Shown piece by piece: positions 25,735-35,409 of a DNA stretch of 64,000 bases. Each line of letters begins with the position of its first letter. Positions within the stretch are counted from its first letter, which is position 1. This DNA comes from Pseudomonadales bacterium (GTDB lineage: Bacteria > Pseudomonadota > Gammaproteobacteria > Pseudomonadales > Azotimanducaceae). Below the pieces are notes generated by a model. That model was not told where the DNA came from and made no database searches. It saw nothing but the letters and a program-made list of their open reading frames with translations. A program made the translations under genes and the position numbers. The DNA lies in the NCBI GenBank assembly GCA_041395945.1, contig JAWKZN010000001.1, forward strand, positions 3,348,001-3,412,000. Reading direction: 5' to 3'.

Positions 25735-27579
25735 TCAGCTCAGATCCATTCCTTCGAGCTTTCCGTCTTCCCGCCACTGCTGCAGCAGGGCGTTGAACGC
25801 ATTGATCCCCGGCGCATAGGGCGAGTTCTGCCTGTTGGCCGTGGTGCTCGAAGTACCTTCGCGGTTGTAGTATCCGGGCGTGCAGGACTCCAGGAACTCT
25901 GCCGCCCCAGCTCCGCTGCCGGCAAGTCGTACAATCTCGGCTACCCAGGCTGCTTCGGCAGCCTCGCTGACTTCAGCCACCTGCAGCCCCCGCTTTTTGA
26001 CCTGATCGATGATGTAGCTCACATGCACCGCCTGGTCATCAAACATGGCGGTCATGTTCGGAGACAGGCCGTTCTGATTGATACCGATGGTGAACCAGTT
26101 CGGGAAGCCATGACAGCTCAGTCCATGCAGGGTTCTGAAACCCTCTCTCCAGTGATCGTAGAGCGACTGACCATTGCGGCCAATGGTGTCGAAATCGACT
26201 CTGCGGTGGGCCGATGTGGTGATCTCGAAACCGGTGGCGTAAATAATACAGTCCACTTCATATTCCTGCCCGTTGGCGACTACGGCGTGGTCCGTAATTT
26301 TCTCGACGCCTTTGGTTTCGGACACATCGATCAGGTGGACGTTTGGACGATTGAACGTCTCCAGGTAGTCATCATTGAAGGTCGGGCGCTTACAGAACTG
26401 CCGATACCAGGGCTTCAATGCTTCGGCTGCGTCTTCCTTCTTAACCGTTTCGTCTACCCTCGCTCTGATCTCGTTCATCTTCTGAAAATCGGCGATCTCC
26501 GATCGCAGCGCGATCTCCTGCATATCCAGATCACCCGAATCAGAGTTCCGGTTCATCAGGGACAGACCGATTCTGCGCACGATGTCGGTCCAGCCATCCG
26601 CCACCAGATCCTCGGTGAAGTTCTGTCCGGCCAGCACCGCGGCGAAATTCTCCCGCCGTGCCCGCTGCCATCCGGACTCCTGACTTCTGTACCAGGCCTC
26701 ATCCGTCGGTTTGTTGCCGCGCAGATCCACGGATGAGGGGGTGCGCTGAAAGACATAGAGGTTTTTCGCGTGTTTGCCCAGAAAAGGCACGCACTGAATA
26801 GCTGTGGCGCCTGTGCCTATGATGGCGACGTTTTTGTCCGCCAGCTTGTGGAGGTTACCGGTGTGATCCCCACCGGTGTACTCATAGTCCCAGCGGGAGG
26901 TATGGAATGTGTGGCCTTTGAAGTCCCGGATACCGGGAATACCCGGCAGCTTCGGCCGGTTCGCCGGTCCGGTGGCATGAATGACGAACTGCGCCCGGAT
27001 ATTGTCGTTGCGATGCGTTGAAACCTGCCAGCGGCGCTGGCTCTCATCCCATTTCACTTCGGTTACCCGGGTCTGGAAAATAGAATTCTCATATAGCCCG
27101 AAGTGCCTGCCGATCCGCTGGGTGTGTTCGAATATCTCAGGCGCGAAGGAATATTTCTCCTTCGGCATCACACCGGTTTCTTCGAGCAGTGGCAGATAGC
27201 AGTAGGATTCAATATCGCACTGTGCCCCGGGGTAACGGTTCCAGTACCAGGTGCCGCCGAAGTCGCCCCCGGCCTCGATGAGACGGAAGTTGGTGATCCC
27301 CCTTTCCTTCAGGCGGGCGGCCGCCATCAGACCACTGAAACCACCGCCGATGATCACCGCGTCTACTTCAAGATCCAGAGGCTCGCGCTCGAATCCCGGC
27401 TCGACATAGGGATCATCGTCCGCGTAATGCGCAAATTCCGAGGCGGCCTCCAGGTACTGACTTTCGCCATCCGAGCGCAGTCGCTTGTCGCGCTCGCGAC
27501 GGTATCTGTTGCGCAGTTCCGTCGGGTCAAAATCCAGATCGGGAAACAGATTGTGGAGTCTTTCGCGTTCGGTCGTCAT
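25735..27579 (-). CDS. FAD/NADPH-dependent Baeyer-Villiger-type monooxygenase
   Basis: A 614-residue enzyme from ATG 27579 (MTTERERLHNLFPDLD). It has a ~75-residue N-terminal extension as in the long cyclopentadecanone/steroid-type enzymes, then the FAD site VIIGGGFSGLMAAARL, the fingerprint FKGHTFHTSRWDYEY (F-x-G-x3-H-x3-W), and the NADPH site AIIGTGATAIQCVP. These enzymes insert oxygen next to a ketone to give esters or lactones, or oxidise N or S atoms. Substrate is unknown; ketones from steroid or alkane breakdown would fit nearby CYP153 and esterases. It is divergent from the secreted-protein gene at 27821. Confidence 0.88.
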   Translation of the reverse strand: MTTERERLHNLFPDLDFDPTELRNRYRRERDKRLRSDGESQYLEAASEFAHYADDDPYVEPGFEREPLDLEVDAVIIGGGFSGLMAAARLKERGITNFRLIEAGGDFGGTWYWNRYPGAQCDIESYCYLPLLEETGVMPKEKYSFAPEIFEHTQRIGRHFGLYENSIFQTRVTEVKWDESQRRWQVSTHRNDNIRAQFVIHATGPANRPKLPGIPGIRDFKGHTFHTSRWDYEYTGGDHTGNLHKLADKNVAIIGTGATAIQCVPFLGKHAKNLYVFQRTPSSVDLRGNKPTDEAWYRSQESGWQRARRENFAAVLAGQNFTEDLVADGWTDIVRRIGLSLMNRNSDSGDLDMQEIALRSEIADFQKMNEIRARVDETVKKEDAAEALKPWYRQFCKRPTFNDDYLETFNRPNVHLIDVSETKGVEKITDHAVVANGQEYEVDCIIYATGFEITTSAHRRVDFDTIGRNGQSLYDHWREGFRTLHGLSCHGFPNWFTIGINQNGLSPNMTAMFDDQAVHVSYIIDQVKKRGLQVAEVSEAAEAAWVAEIVRLAGSGAGAAEFLESCTPGYYNREGTSSTTANRQNSPYAPGINAFNALLQQWREDGKLEGMDLS

Positions 27580-27820
27580 CGCCGGGCCTCGTTTACGGGT
27601 TAGATCCGCACAGCGCAGCTGTGCATGGCATTTCCTGGCACAAAGATACCGAAATTTCCGCAACAACGGACCGACCCGGCGCATGAGTCAAAAAATAGAC
27701 CCTGCTCCAAGCCTGTCGCCCGCGGTCTCCCCCGGCGCTCGACAGGTTGGCTCGCGCCGTCGCCCTGAGCAAATCTATAATCCGGAGTTCCGGCTGGAGA
27801 CTGGTCCCACAGCGAGACTG

Positions 27821-28891
27821 ATGATGAAACTTCTTATCCCTTTCCTGCTCGGCTTTCTGATCATGGTCCCAGAGCAGTCGATCCGCGCTGAGGAGCCTGT
27901 GAACACCCGCCCCGATCTCAGCGGTACCTACGACACCGCAACCCTGACCCCGCTGGAGAGACCCGAATTTCTCGGCGAGACCAAGCACCTGTACAAGTGG
28001 GTGGCGGAACTGCTGAGCTGGGCCGCGGGACTCGGACTCGAGTTTGCATCGACGAGCGAAAGCGATCCGGACCGGGAAGCGCCGCCCGTGGGTGGCGACG
28101 GCTCCGGCGAAGCCTTCGGCGCGGGCAATGTGGGTGGCTACAACACCTTCTGGATCGATCCGGGTGACAGAGCTTTCGAGATCGACGGCAAATACCGGAC
28201 GTCGATCATCATCGATCCGCCCAACGGTCGCATGCCGAAGCGGACGCCGGAAGGTGAGGCCCGGATGGCGGACAACTTCAGTTCATTTTCCCACGCCAAC
28301 ACCGGCACCGCTTCCTGGCTCGACCATCCGGGCCCTGGCCCTTTCGATGGCCCCGAAGATCTCGCACTGGCCGAACGCTGCCTGCTCAGTTTTGCCGGTG
28401 GTCCGCCCATCCTGCCAAGCCTTTACAACAACTACACCCGCATCGTGCAGACCGATGATTACGTGATGATCCTGCTCGAAATGGTGCATGACGCGCGCAT
28501 CGTGCGCATGAACTCCGAGCACCGGCCCGCCTCCTACCGGAGCTGGCTGGGAGATTCCATCGGCTGGTGGGAGGACGACACGCTGGTGGTGGACACAACC
28601 AACTTCCGCAGGGAAACCGGCCTCTATGGCGCTGATGAAAACCTGCATCTGGTAGAGCGATTCTCCAGACTGGAAAACGGCGACCTGCTCTACCATTTCA
28701 CCGTGACCGATCCAACCGCCTGGGAAGCGCCCTGGAGCGGCGAGTATTCCTGGCGCAGCAGCGACCAGCAGGTCTATGAATACGCATGCCACGAAGGCAA
28801 CTACGCCATGGGCGGCATACTGCGTGGAGCCCGGCTGCTGGAGCAGGAGGCAGAACAGGGCCTCGCGAGTGTCAATGATGCGGGCAAGTAG
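27821..28891 (+). CDS. secreted protein of unknown function, WLGDSIG-W-DDTLVVDT family (copy 1)
   Basis: A 356-residue exported protein, signal peptide MMKLLIPFLLGFLIM to SIRAEE. Conserved-looking blocks are DLSGTYDTATLTPLERPEF, ESDPDREAPP, IIDPPNGRMP, ERCLLSF, LYNNYTRIVQT, WLGDSIGWWEDDTLVVDT, NLHLVERF and YEYACHEGNYAM. All of these recur in the same order in the gene at 45610, so the two are paralogues. I know this type as common in proteobacteria and acidobacteria, without a defined role. Two adjacent ATGs (27821 and 27824) are possible. A short frame continues directly behind its stop codon. Confidence 0.75.
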   Translation: MMKLLIPFLLGFLIMVPEQSIRAEEPVNTRPDLSGTYDTATLTPLERPEFLGETKHLYKWVAELLSWAAGLGLEFASTSESDPDREAPPVGGDGSGEAFGAGNVGGYNTFWIDPGDRAFEIDGKYRTSIIIDPPNGRMPKRTPEGEARMADNFSSFSHANTGTASWLDHPGPGPFDGPEDLALAERCLLSFAGGPPILPSLYNNYTRIVQTDDYVMILLEMVHDARIVRMNSEHRPASYRSWLGDSIGWWEDDTLVVDTTNFRRETGLYGADENLHLVERFSRLENGDLLYHFTVTDPTAWEAPWSGEYSWRSSDQQVYEYACHEGNYAMGGILRGARLLEQEAEQGLASVNDAGK

Positions 28892-29020
28892 GGTTCGCGC
28901 GGGGTCAGGGAATTCGCGCAGCCGGCGGATCCTGCTGGCACGCTGCTGACCACGGTTCCTGCAGCTGGATGGCCGGATGACGCCTTCACGGCATCAAGGC
29001 CACTCGCCCTCGCCTATGCG

Positions 29021-29470
29021 GTGGCCGCGGCGGAAGAGTCTGTGCTCTCCGGCTACCGCTACGCAATCGACTACACCTCGCTCTCAGTGAAGCTCGGTGC
29101 AGTCGTCGATCCCAGGGCCGATGAAGGAACCCGCATCGGGATTCGCAGCTCCACACTCGCCGAAGGCGTGAAGGCCAGACGCCTGGCTGCTGTGGTTGCC
29201 GATAGGGACCGCCTGGCACCCCAGGAATACTGGTGCGCACGCATGTTGAAAAGCGTACCGGAAAACGCAGAACTGGTTCAGCAGACTTCGGAATCCACCA
29301 CCTACCGCTTCGAGCCCCAGCCCACCGGCAGCCCGAACGACGGCATCCTCGAATTTCTCACAGGAGAAATCGGTATCGACAGCCGTTCCGGCGCGGTACT
29401 CCACTTCAGTCTCAGTGCGCCGGCTTGCACATCCTCTGATGGATCACGCAAACCCTCACAGGAATGGTAG
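29021..29470 (+). CDS. hypothetical protein, probably a fragment
   Basis: The frame encodes 149 residues from a GTG (VAAAEESVLSGYRYAIDY), with LSVKLGAVVDPRADEG and TTYRFEPQPTGSPNDGILEF later. There is no ATG, no ribosome site and no signal peptide. The same frame is open back to the stop codon of the upstream secreted-protein gene, giving another 43 codons whose content (VPAAGWPDDAF, SRPLALAYA) also looks protein-like. This suggests a C-terminal remnant of a larger gene whose start was lost. I do not recognise a family. Confidence 0.4.
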   Translation: MAAAEESVLSGYRYAIDYTSLSVKLGAVVDPRADEGTRIGIRSSTLAEGVKARRLAAVVADRDRLAPQEYWCARMLKSVPENAELVQQTSESTTYRFEPQPTGSPNDGILEFLTGEIGIDSRSGAVLHFSLSAPACTSSDGSRKPSQEW

Positions 29471-29506
29471 GCTTCGCCGTTCGGTAAAAGGCGGACGCAA
29501 GCAAGC

Positions 29507-31828
29507 ATGCAGACACAAGGCAACTGGACCCTGAAAATCACAGCGGTCCTGATCGCGCTGATCGGACTGCCGATGATCTGGTACGGAGTCGAACTGGCTC
29601 TGATCGGTGGCACGCTCTATTACGCTGTCACCGGTATCCTCATGTCGCTGAGTGCGTTTGAGCTGTGGCGTCGGAACCGTCGAGGCTTCTATCTGTTTGC
29701 CGCCGCACTCCTGCTGACCCTGGCCTGGGCCGTTTACGAGGCAGGTACCGAGTTCTGGCTGGTCGGATCGAGAATCTGGATCATCGGTCTGCTCGCACTG
29801 TGGCTCTGTACACCGCTGATCCGGCGGCCGCTGTGGGGCGGAGATGCCCCCCGCCTGTTGAGCGACCGAACTGTGCAGGTCTGCGCGGCGGCCAGTGTTC
29901 TGGTGCTGGGTGCGATGACGGTGAACCTGCTCAACACCCCGATCCTGCCCATCACCGACACAAAGTATGGTCCGCCTCAGAACTCTTCCGACTGGACCGC
30001 CTATGGTGGCAGTCAGGCAGGTACACGCTATGCGCCCCATGACCAGATCAACAGGGAGAACGTCGCCGGGCTGACGCAGGTCTGGCAGGCTGATACGGGC
30101 CAGGTGGGCCGCTTCAGCGCGACCCCCATTCAGATAGACGACGCCCTTTACCTGTGCACAGCTCAGAACATCATGCTGGCACTCGACGCGGACACGGGTG
30201 CCGAACGCTGGCGTTTCGACCCCAAGAACCAGACACCGCCTTACGGCATCATCGGTAACTGCCGCGGTGTGACCTATTACCACATCCCGGAACGACCCAG
30301 GGGCGAACTGTGTGCCGAGCGCATCTACACAGCCACAACCGATGCCCGGATGCTTGCAGTCGACAAAACAACCGGTGAGCCCTGCGAAGAATTCGGCGGC
30401 AGCGGTCAGATTTCCCTGCTGGCTGGCATGGGCGAGGTCAAGCCGCTGTTCTACTTTGTCACCTCACCTCCCACCGTCGCCAGCGGTGCGCTGGTGGTCG
30501 GCGGATGGGTGGCGGACAACCAGGAAATCGAAGAACCTTCGGGTGTGGTGCGTGCCTATGATCCACGCACCGGGGATCTGCTGTGGGCCTGGGATCTCGG
30601 GCGGGAAGGCGAGACCGATCTGCCGCCGGAGGGTGGCACCTATACCCGGGGCACGCCCAATGTCTGGAGTCTCACATCCGCGGATGACGAACTGGGCCTT
30701 GTGTATGTGCCAACCGGCAATGCCACGCCCGATTATTTCGGCGGGCATCGCAGCGCGGCGATGGACAGGTTTTCCAGCTCGATCGTCGCGATCGACGCCC
30801 GGACCGGCCTCACCCGCTGGCACTTTCAGACCACCCACCACGATATCTGGGACTACGACGTCCCCTCCCAGCCGACCCTCGTGGATCTCACCTGGGACGG
30901 GGAGCGCCGCAAGGCGGTAATCGTGCCCACCAAACGCGGCGAGTTGTTTGTGCTGGATCGCGCCACCGGTGAACTGCTCGCCGAAGTCACCGAGCGGCCT
31001 GTGCCACAGACCGATCTGCCGGACGAGCGCTCCAGCGCCACCCAGCCGTTTTCAACCGGCATGCCTTCCTTTGCCCATCCACGGATTCGCGAGCAGGACC
31101 TGTTCGGCGTGACACCATTCGACCAGATGGCCTGCCGCAGGAAGTTTTACGGACTGCGCTACGAAGGACCTCTGACACCCCCCTCGGTTCAGGGCACGCT
31201 GCTTTATCCCGGGCCTGCCGGGGGGATGAACTGGGGCAGCGTGGCAGTGGATGAAGAACGCCAGCTGATGGTCGTCAACAACATGCATCTGCCTTTTACC
31301 GTACACATGATCCCGCGTGAGGAAGATCTGCTGACCTCTAACGAAGGCATCACACGCGGCTACGGCATCGGGGGTCCACAGCGCGGCACACCCTTTGCGG
31401 CGAAAGTGAACATGTTCGCATCGCCGCTTTTCCTGCCCTGTATCAAACCCCCTTACGGCGAGATCGCAGTGGTGGATCTCACCACCCGGCAGATCGTCTG
31501 GCGCCGGGGCATGGGCCTGCTGGAACTGGGCTTCCCCTACTCTGCTGGTTCGATCGTCACCGCCGGTGGCCTGATCTTTAACGCCGGGGTGATGGATGGA
31601 AAATTCCGGGCGTTCGACGTTCTGACCGGGGAGACCATCTGGCAGAGCGAGCTGCGCAGCGGTTCGGATGCCACCCCCATGAGCTACGTCAGCCCCAGGA
31701 CCAGCCGCCAGTACGTGCTGGTTACCGTGCCCGGTCAGGGCGGACCCGGCGACACCGCAAGCGGGGAAGGTGCGGTGAGTACAGAGCAGACCGGTGGCAG
31801 GGTGATCGCCTACGCGCTGCCCCGATAG
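29507..31828 (+). CDS. membrane-bound PQQ-dependent dehydrogenase, glucose/quinate/shikimate family
   Basis: A 773-residue quinoprotein. The first ~150 residues have five hydrophobic helices, as in Gcd/QuiA. The periplasmic eight-bladed propeller starts with DWTAYGGSQAGTRYAPHDQI and contains typical blade segments such as LDADTGAERWRFDPK, TTHHDIWDYDVPSQPTL and GGMNWGSVAVD, and ends GSDATPMSYVSP. Family members oxidise aldoses or cyclic polyols in the periplasm and pass electrons to ubiquinone. The exact substrate cannot be read. The gene starts 36 bases after a hypothetical fragment and is followed 40 bases on by an esterase-like gene. Confidence 0.9.
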   Translation: MQTQGNWTLKITAVLIALIGLPMIWYGVELALIGGTLYYAVTGILMSLSAFELWRRNRRGFYLFAAALLLTLAWAVYEAGTEFWLVGSRIWIIGLLALWLCTPLIRRPLWGGDAPRLLSDRTVQVCAAASVLVLGAMTVNLLNTPILPITDTKYGPPQNSSDWTAYGGSQAGTRYAPHDQINRENVAGLTQVWQADTGQVGRFSATPIQIDDALYLCTAQNIMLALDADTGAERWRFDPKNQTPPYGIIGNCRGVTYYHIPERPRGELCAERIYTATTDARMLAVDKTTGEPCEEFGGSGQISLLAGMGEVKPLFYFVTSPPTVASGALVVGGWVADNQEIEEPSGVVRAYDPRTGDLLWAWDLGREGETDLPPEGGTYTRGTPNVWSLTSADDELGLVYVPTGNATPDYFGGHRSAAMDRFSSSIVAIDARTGLTRWHFQTTHHDIWDYDVPSQPTLVDLTWDGERRKAVIVPTKRGELFVLDRATGELLAEVTERPVPQTDLPDERSSATQPFSTGMPSFAHPRIREQDLFGVTPFDQMACRRKFYGLRYEGPLTPPSVQGTLLYPGPAGGMNWGSVAVDEERQLMVVNNMHLPFTVHMIPREEDLLTSNEGITRGYGIGGPQRGTPFAAKVNMFASPLFLPCIKPPYGEIAVVDLTTRQIVWRRGMGLLELGFPYSAGSIVTAGGLIFNAGVMDGKFRAFDVLTGETIWQSELRSGSDATPMSYVSPRTSRQYVLVTVPGQGGPGDTASGEGAVSTEQTGGRVIAYALPR

Positions 31829-31868
31829 ACGATTCCGATGTAAACATTCTGGTGAAGCGAGAACAACT

Positions 31869-33080
31869 GTGACCATTCAAACAAAAGCAACGGACCTGGA
31901 TTTTTCTGAACTCCATCAGCAGATACAGGGCTATGTGGATCAGAACATCATTCCCTTCGCCAGCACTCTGGTGATGCAGGGCGACCAGGTTGTCGACCTT
32001 CACTACTACGGCGCGCCCGGTAACGCGACGCAGCTGCGCGTCGCCGAGGACACGATTTTCCGCATGCATTCGAGCACCAAGATCGCCTGCTCTCTGGGGG
32101 CCATGCTGCTGTGGGAGGAAGGCCGGTTCTCCCTCGACGATCCTCTGGAGAAATACATCCCGGCGTTCGCCGACATGCAGGTACTCAAGCCGGATGCGAA
32201 AGCACTGGAAGACAGCCGTCCCGCAGCGGGTCCGATTCGAATCCGCCACATCCTTTCACACACCGCCGGACTGTCTTACGGTTTCATCGAGCCGGAATCA
32301 GTGATCGATCAGGCCTACAACCAGGCGGGCATCAACCCGCTCATGCCTGGCACTGGCCTCACCCTCGAAAGCCTGTGTGAAGGGCTCGGCCAGCTGCCGC
32401 TGTGCTACGAGCCTGGCGCCTTCTGGAGATACAGCTTCGCCACGGATGTGACAGCGCGGCTCATCGAAGTCATCAGCGGTCAGCGTTTCGACGAATTCCT
32501 TAAGGCGCGACTGTTCAAGCCCCTCGGAATGATCGATACGGACTTTTATGTGCCGGAGGAAAAGCTGGGCCGCTTCAGCACTCTGTACCTGCCGGCCGAC
32601 CCCCTGGATCCGATGAGCGAATGCGCGGGTCCGATGGATGCACCGGAAACCACCTCCCATGCCCAGCGCCCGACATTTCTCTCGGGCGGCGGCGGGTTGA
32701 TGTCGACACTCGTCGACTATCTCGCGCTGAGCAGGATGATCGTCAACAATGGCAGTCACAACGGCCAGACAATCATCAAACCGGAAACCCTGGCGCTGAT
32801 GCGAACCAATCAGTGCGCGGATGGCGTGGTGGTCAATTTCCCGATGTGGAGCATGCCGGGCACCACCTTCGGACTCGGATTCGCATTGAAAGGCCAGCCG
32901 GCGGAAGGTGAGCCGGACAGCGCGGCCGGTGAGTTCCACTGGGGCGGAATGGCCGGTACACACTTCTGGTGGTCGCCGCAGGCGAACATCAGCGGCATCT
33001 GTATGACTCAACGCATGCCCGGCTTCTGGCATCCGTTCAGCCACGATTTCAAGAGACTTGCCTACAAGATTGCCTCATGA
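31869..33080 (+). CDS. serine hydrolase of the beta-lactamase/EstB-type family
   Basis: A 403-residue cytoplasmic protein without signal peptide. The active-site S-x-x-K motif is MHSSTKIACS, the second motif is a Tyr in WRYSFATDV, and a late HWGGMAGTHFWWSP block replaces the K-T-G motif, as in class C-like esterases. Reported relatives hydrolyse esters of secondary alcohols, short acyl groups or beta-lactams. It follows the quinoprotein gene by 40 bases and may be co-transcribed. A role in ester or lactone hydrolysis after the Baeyer-Villiger enzymes is conceivable but not shown. Confidence 0.87.
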   Translation: MTIQTKATDLDFSELHQQIQGYVDQNIIPFASTLVMQGDQVVDLHYYGAPGNATQLRVAEDTIFRMHSSTKIACSLGAMLLWEEGRFSLDDPLEKYIPAFADMQVLKPDAKALEDSRPAAGPIRIRHILSHTAGLSYGFIEPESVIDQAYNQAGINPLMPGTGLTLESLCEGLGQLPLCYEPGAFWRYSFATDVTARLIEVISGQRFDEFLKARLFKPLGMIDTDFYVPEEKLGRFSTLYLPADPLDPMSECAGPMDAPETTSHAQRPTFLSGGGGLMSTLVDYLALSRMIVNNGSHNGQTIIKPETLALMRTNQCADGVVVNFPMWSMPGTTFGLGFALKGQPAEGEPDSAAGEFHWGGMAGTHFWWSPQANISGICMTQRMPGFWHPFSHDFKRLAYKIAS

Positions 33081-33100
33081 AGTGACCACTGACCGCCGCT

Positions 33101-33712
33101 CTAAACCGGGGATTCAAATCGGTATTCCAGTCGCCGCCCATCCCGCAGGGTGGAGAGTCCGCGCCACTGATCCGCCGCGTATTCGAGATTGATCACGAAC
33201 TTTTCGGAGTTGATGGCGACCCGGCCAGCGCTCTCGCGATTGAAGGTCACCGGCTCGTAGGCGCCTGTCTGGCTGTTGAGCAGGCGTTCCTGCTGCTGCA
33301 GCGTCGCTGCATCCCAGTAGGCAAAGGTCGCCACACAGCCAGGCAGGGATCTGCTCTCAACCGCTCCGGCTTCCTCCACTTCGAGCGCAAATCCGTCCGC
33401 CTGAAGGCTTCCTCGCAGCGCGGACTCCCTGCCATTGACCATCGTGCTGCTGGAAATCGACTGGAGGCAGCCACCTTCCCAGACTTCATGCGCGGTATGT
33501 CGATAGCGATACAGCGGCACCATCAGCACTTTCACCTCGAAGCGGGCATCTGACTGCACGGTATATCCACCACCCGTGGTCGGTTCCACCACAAACGTAT
33601 GTTCACCAATGCGTTTGCCGTCAAGATACACGCCGAAGTCGTACTGTACGGCACGGCTCAGGGCAGCAGGCGCGATGACCACAAGTACGAAAAGCATAAA
33701 AACCAGTTTCAT
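33101..33712 (-). CDS. DUF6134 family secreted protein
   Basis: A 203-residue protein with signal peptide MKLVFMLFVLVVIAPAALS. The mature part begins YDFGVYLDGKRIGEHTF and continues with VKVLMVPLYRYRHTAHEVW and LQSISSSTMVNGRES, the pattern of DUF6134 (beta-rich, periplasmic, unknown function). Its ATG overlaps the stop codon of the lipocalin gene (ATGA), so the pair is translated together. DUF6134 genes are often next to lipid-related genes. It could help lipid or sterol transport in the periplasm, but this is inference from the neighbour only. Confidence 0.75.
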   Translation of the reverse strand: MKLVFMLFVLVVIAPAALSRAVQYDFGVYLDGKRIGEHTFVVEPTTGGGYTVQSDARFEVKVLMVPLYRYRHTAHEVWEGGCLQSISSSTMVNGRESALRGSLQADGFALEVEEAGAVESRSLPGCVATFAYWDAATLQQQERLLNSQTGAYEPVTFNRESAGRVAINSEKFVINLEYAADQWRGLSTLRDGRRLEYRFESPV

Positions 33713-34281
33713 TCAACGCCCCCTGCAGACTCCGTTCGGAGTCTGTTTTCGATACCGCCATGAGGAATGCGAATGATCCGGGAGATGTCGTAGCCGATAC
33801 CCTCGAGCCAGCTGATGTGTCGCTCCAGACTGTCCGGATCGAGTATCGAGCGGGACATGATCCAGACGTAGTCCCGCCTCTCCCGTCCAATGATCGTCGT
33901 TGCATACGCCGGGTCGAGATAGATAATCCGGTAGTCGGCCTTGAACGGCCAGACGAACTGCATACCCCAGCGGGCATTCGTTTCATCATTGAGAATGTAT
34001 CCTGTAGCGACCATTCGCTTTTCCGGACCATTCAGGCTGCCTTTGTTGTAACTGAACTCAGTGAGGACAGTGCCATCATCCCGAAGCGTGTAGCTTTCGA
34101 CAGCATTGTGCGCACCCCGCTCGAAAGGCGTAGGTATCGCCGCCATCACGTACCAGTCGCCCATGAAACGCTCGAGATCGACGTGCTCAACTGTCTTCAT
34201 GCTCATCGGTGCCTGACATCCTGCGGTGAACAGCAACGTGCCTATCAACCCCATTCGGATACTGAATTTGTGGTACATCAT
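33709..34281 (-). CDS. outer-membrane lipoprotein lipocalin (Blc-like)
   Basis: A 190-residue lipoprotein: signal MMYHKFSIRMGLIGTLLF then lipobox FTAGC. The lipocalin first motif is VDLERFMGDWYVMAAIPTPF (G-x-W), and later WGMQFVWPFKADYRIIYLD and RDYVWIMSRS match bacterial lipocalin Blc. Blc binds lysophospholipids or fatty acids at the outer membrane. The start is one of two adjacent ATGs (34281, 34278). It shares a four-base overlap with the downstream DUF6134 gene. It is divergent from the DUF7064/7065-type gene at 34428. Confidence 0.85.
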   Translation of the reverse strand: MMYHKFSIRMGLIGTLLFTAGCQAPMSMKTVEHVDLERFMGDWYVMAAIPTPFERGAHNAVESYTLRDDGTVLTEFSYNKGSLNGPEKRMVATGYILNDETNARWGMQFVWPFKADYRIIYLDPAYATTIIGRERRDYVWIMSRSILDPDSLERHISWLEGIGYDISRIIRIPHGGIENRLRTESAGGVE

Positions 34282-34427
34282 GAGTGCTAATGTTGTCGTA
34301 CCGCTGCAGAATGGGTGACGGGGCGTGAATATCGCGTGAAGGTCTGTTGCACCAGGCCGGTGGAAGAGCCGGAAAAGCGAAATGGGCGCTAAACTCATGC
34401 AGGCAATCAGAAGGAAGCGAGCAGTCT

Positions 34428-35408
34428 ATGTCCGATGAACACATGCATCCCACCCAGGATGACCCTGCCTGGAGTGAAAGCTACTACTTCAACTTTGTGG
34501 ACCCGAACTCCCGACTGGGCATGTTTACCCGCATGGGCTTTCGTCCCGGCAGCGGCTGGGCCGACGCACTGCACGTGATCTACCTTCCCGGCCGACGAGT
34601 GGCCTTCACCTATGGCCGGCGCGATATCGGGGCGGATCTGAGCGCCTACGATGGCGATCTGACCGCCGGTAACCTGAAGCTGATCTGCTCTGAACCGCAC
34701 AAGCGCTGGGATATCCTCTATCGCGGTCCTGCTCAGGACATCGCCGATGGACGCATTCTTCTGCAGCGAAGCAAGAGTCGCCCCGAAGGCTGGTTCAAAC
34801 CATCCCGGCTGGATATGGCAGTGAGCTTCGAATGCCTGACCGAACCCCATTACGCTGCCTCCGGGGCCAGGGGGCATTTCGAACAGAGTGGTCGTGTGCG
34901 GGGCAGCGTGGGTCTGGGAGCTGAACGCTGGGAGGTGGACGGCTACGGTGTTCGGGATAAATCCTGGGGACCACGGGATTGGGGTGCAGGTGATCGGGGA
35001 CAGGCCGCAACTTCGGCTCCGGGTCAAGGACCGGCACCATTCGTGAACTGGTTTTCCATGAACTTCGGAACACACGCAGCGCTGGGCGGTTCCTGTTTCA
35101 GAAGTCGCGATGGTGTGATGCGGGGTGAAGGGTGGCTGCAGCGCGACGGCACCTCCAGCACTCTCAGAAATGTCACCATCGAAACCGAATACGAGTCAGA
35201 CTCCATCCTGCACAAGTCCATTCGATTGCGCGCAGAACTCGACGATCAGGAAAAAATTGAAATCACGGGAGAAGTTCTGAACCAGTGCCCCACCAAGATC
35301 CCGATGCCCGGGGGTGCCACCTTCGTGAACGAAGGGCTGACTCGATTTCAATGGGGTGAGCAGACGGGATACGGGATCGCCGAGCACTGGCATGCGGTTT
35401 CGCTGTGA
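34428..35408 (+). CDS. DUF7064/DUF7065-type (CrtC/AttH-like lipocalin fold) protein, copy 1
   Basis: A 326-residue cytoplasmic protein starting MSDEHMHPTQDDPAWSESYY. It opens with SYYFNFVDPNSRLGMFTRMG and has a central GYGVRDKSWGPRDWG block. This two-part beta-rich layout resembles the hydroxyneurosporene-synthase/AttH-like superfamily now split into DUF7065 and DUF7064. A second copy at 58922 shares the VYFNFFDP and GLRDHSWGPRYW blocks. The role is unknown; relatives occur next to lipid, steroid and terpene genes. The ATG at 34428 follows AAGGAA by 11 bases. It is convergent with nhaD, with one base between stop codons. Confidence 0.68.
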   Translation: MSDEHMHPTQDDPAWSESYYFNFVDPNSRLGMFTRMGFRPGSGWADALHVIYLPGRRVAFTYGRRDIGADLSAYDGDLTAGNLKLICSEPHKRWDILYRGPAQDIADGRILLQRSKSRPEGWFKPSRLDMAVSFECLTEPHYAASGARGHFEQSGRVRGSVGLGAERWEVDGYGVRDKSWGPRDWGAGDRGQAATSAPGQGPAPFVNWFSMNFGTHAALGGSCFRSRDGVMRGEGWLQRDGTSSTLRNVTIETEYESDSILHKSIRLRAELDDQEKIEITGEVLNQCPTKIPMPGGATFVNEGLTRFQWGEQTGYGIAEHWHAVSL

Positions 35409-35409
35409 C

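Noticed and set aside
28892..29020. Stop-codon readthrough from the secreted-protein gene into the downstream frame
   Set aside because: The paralogue at 45610 ends at the matching place with a normal stop and nothing follows it, so the stop is natural.
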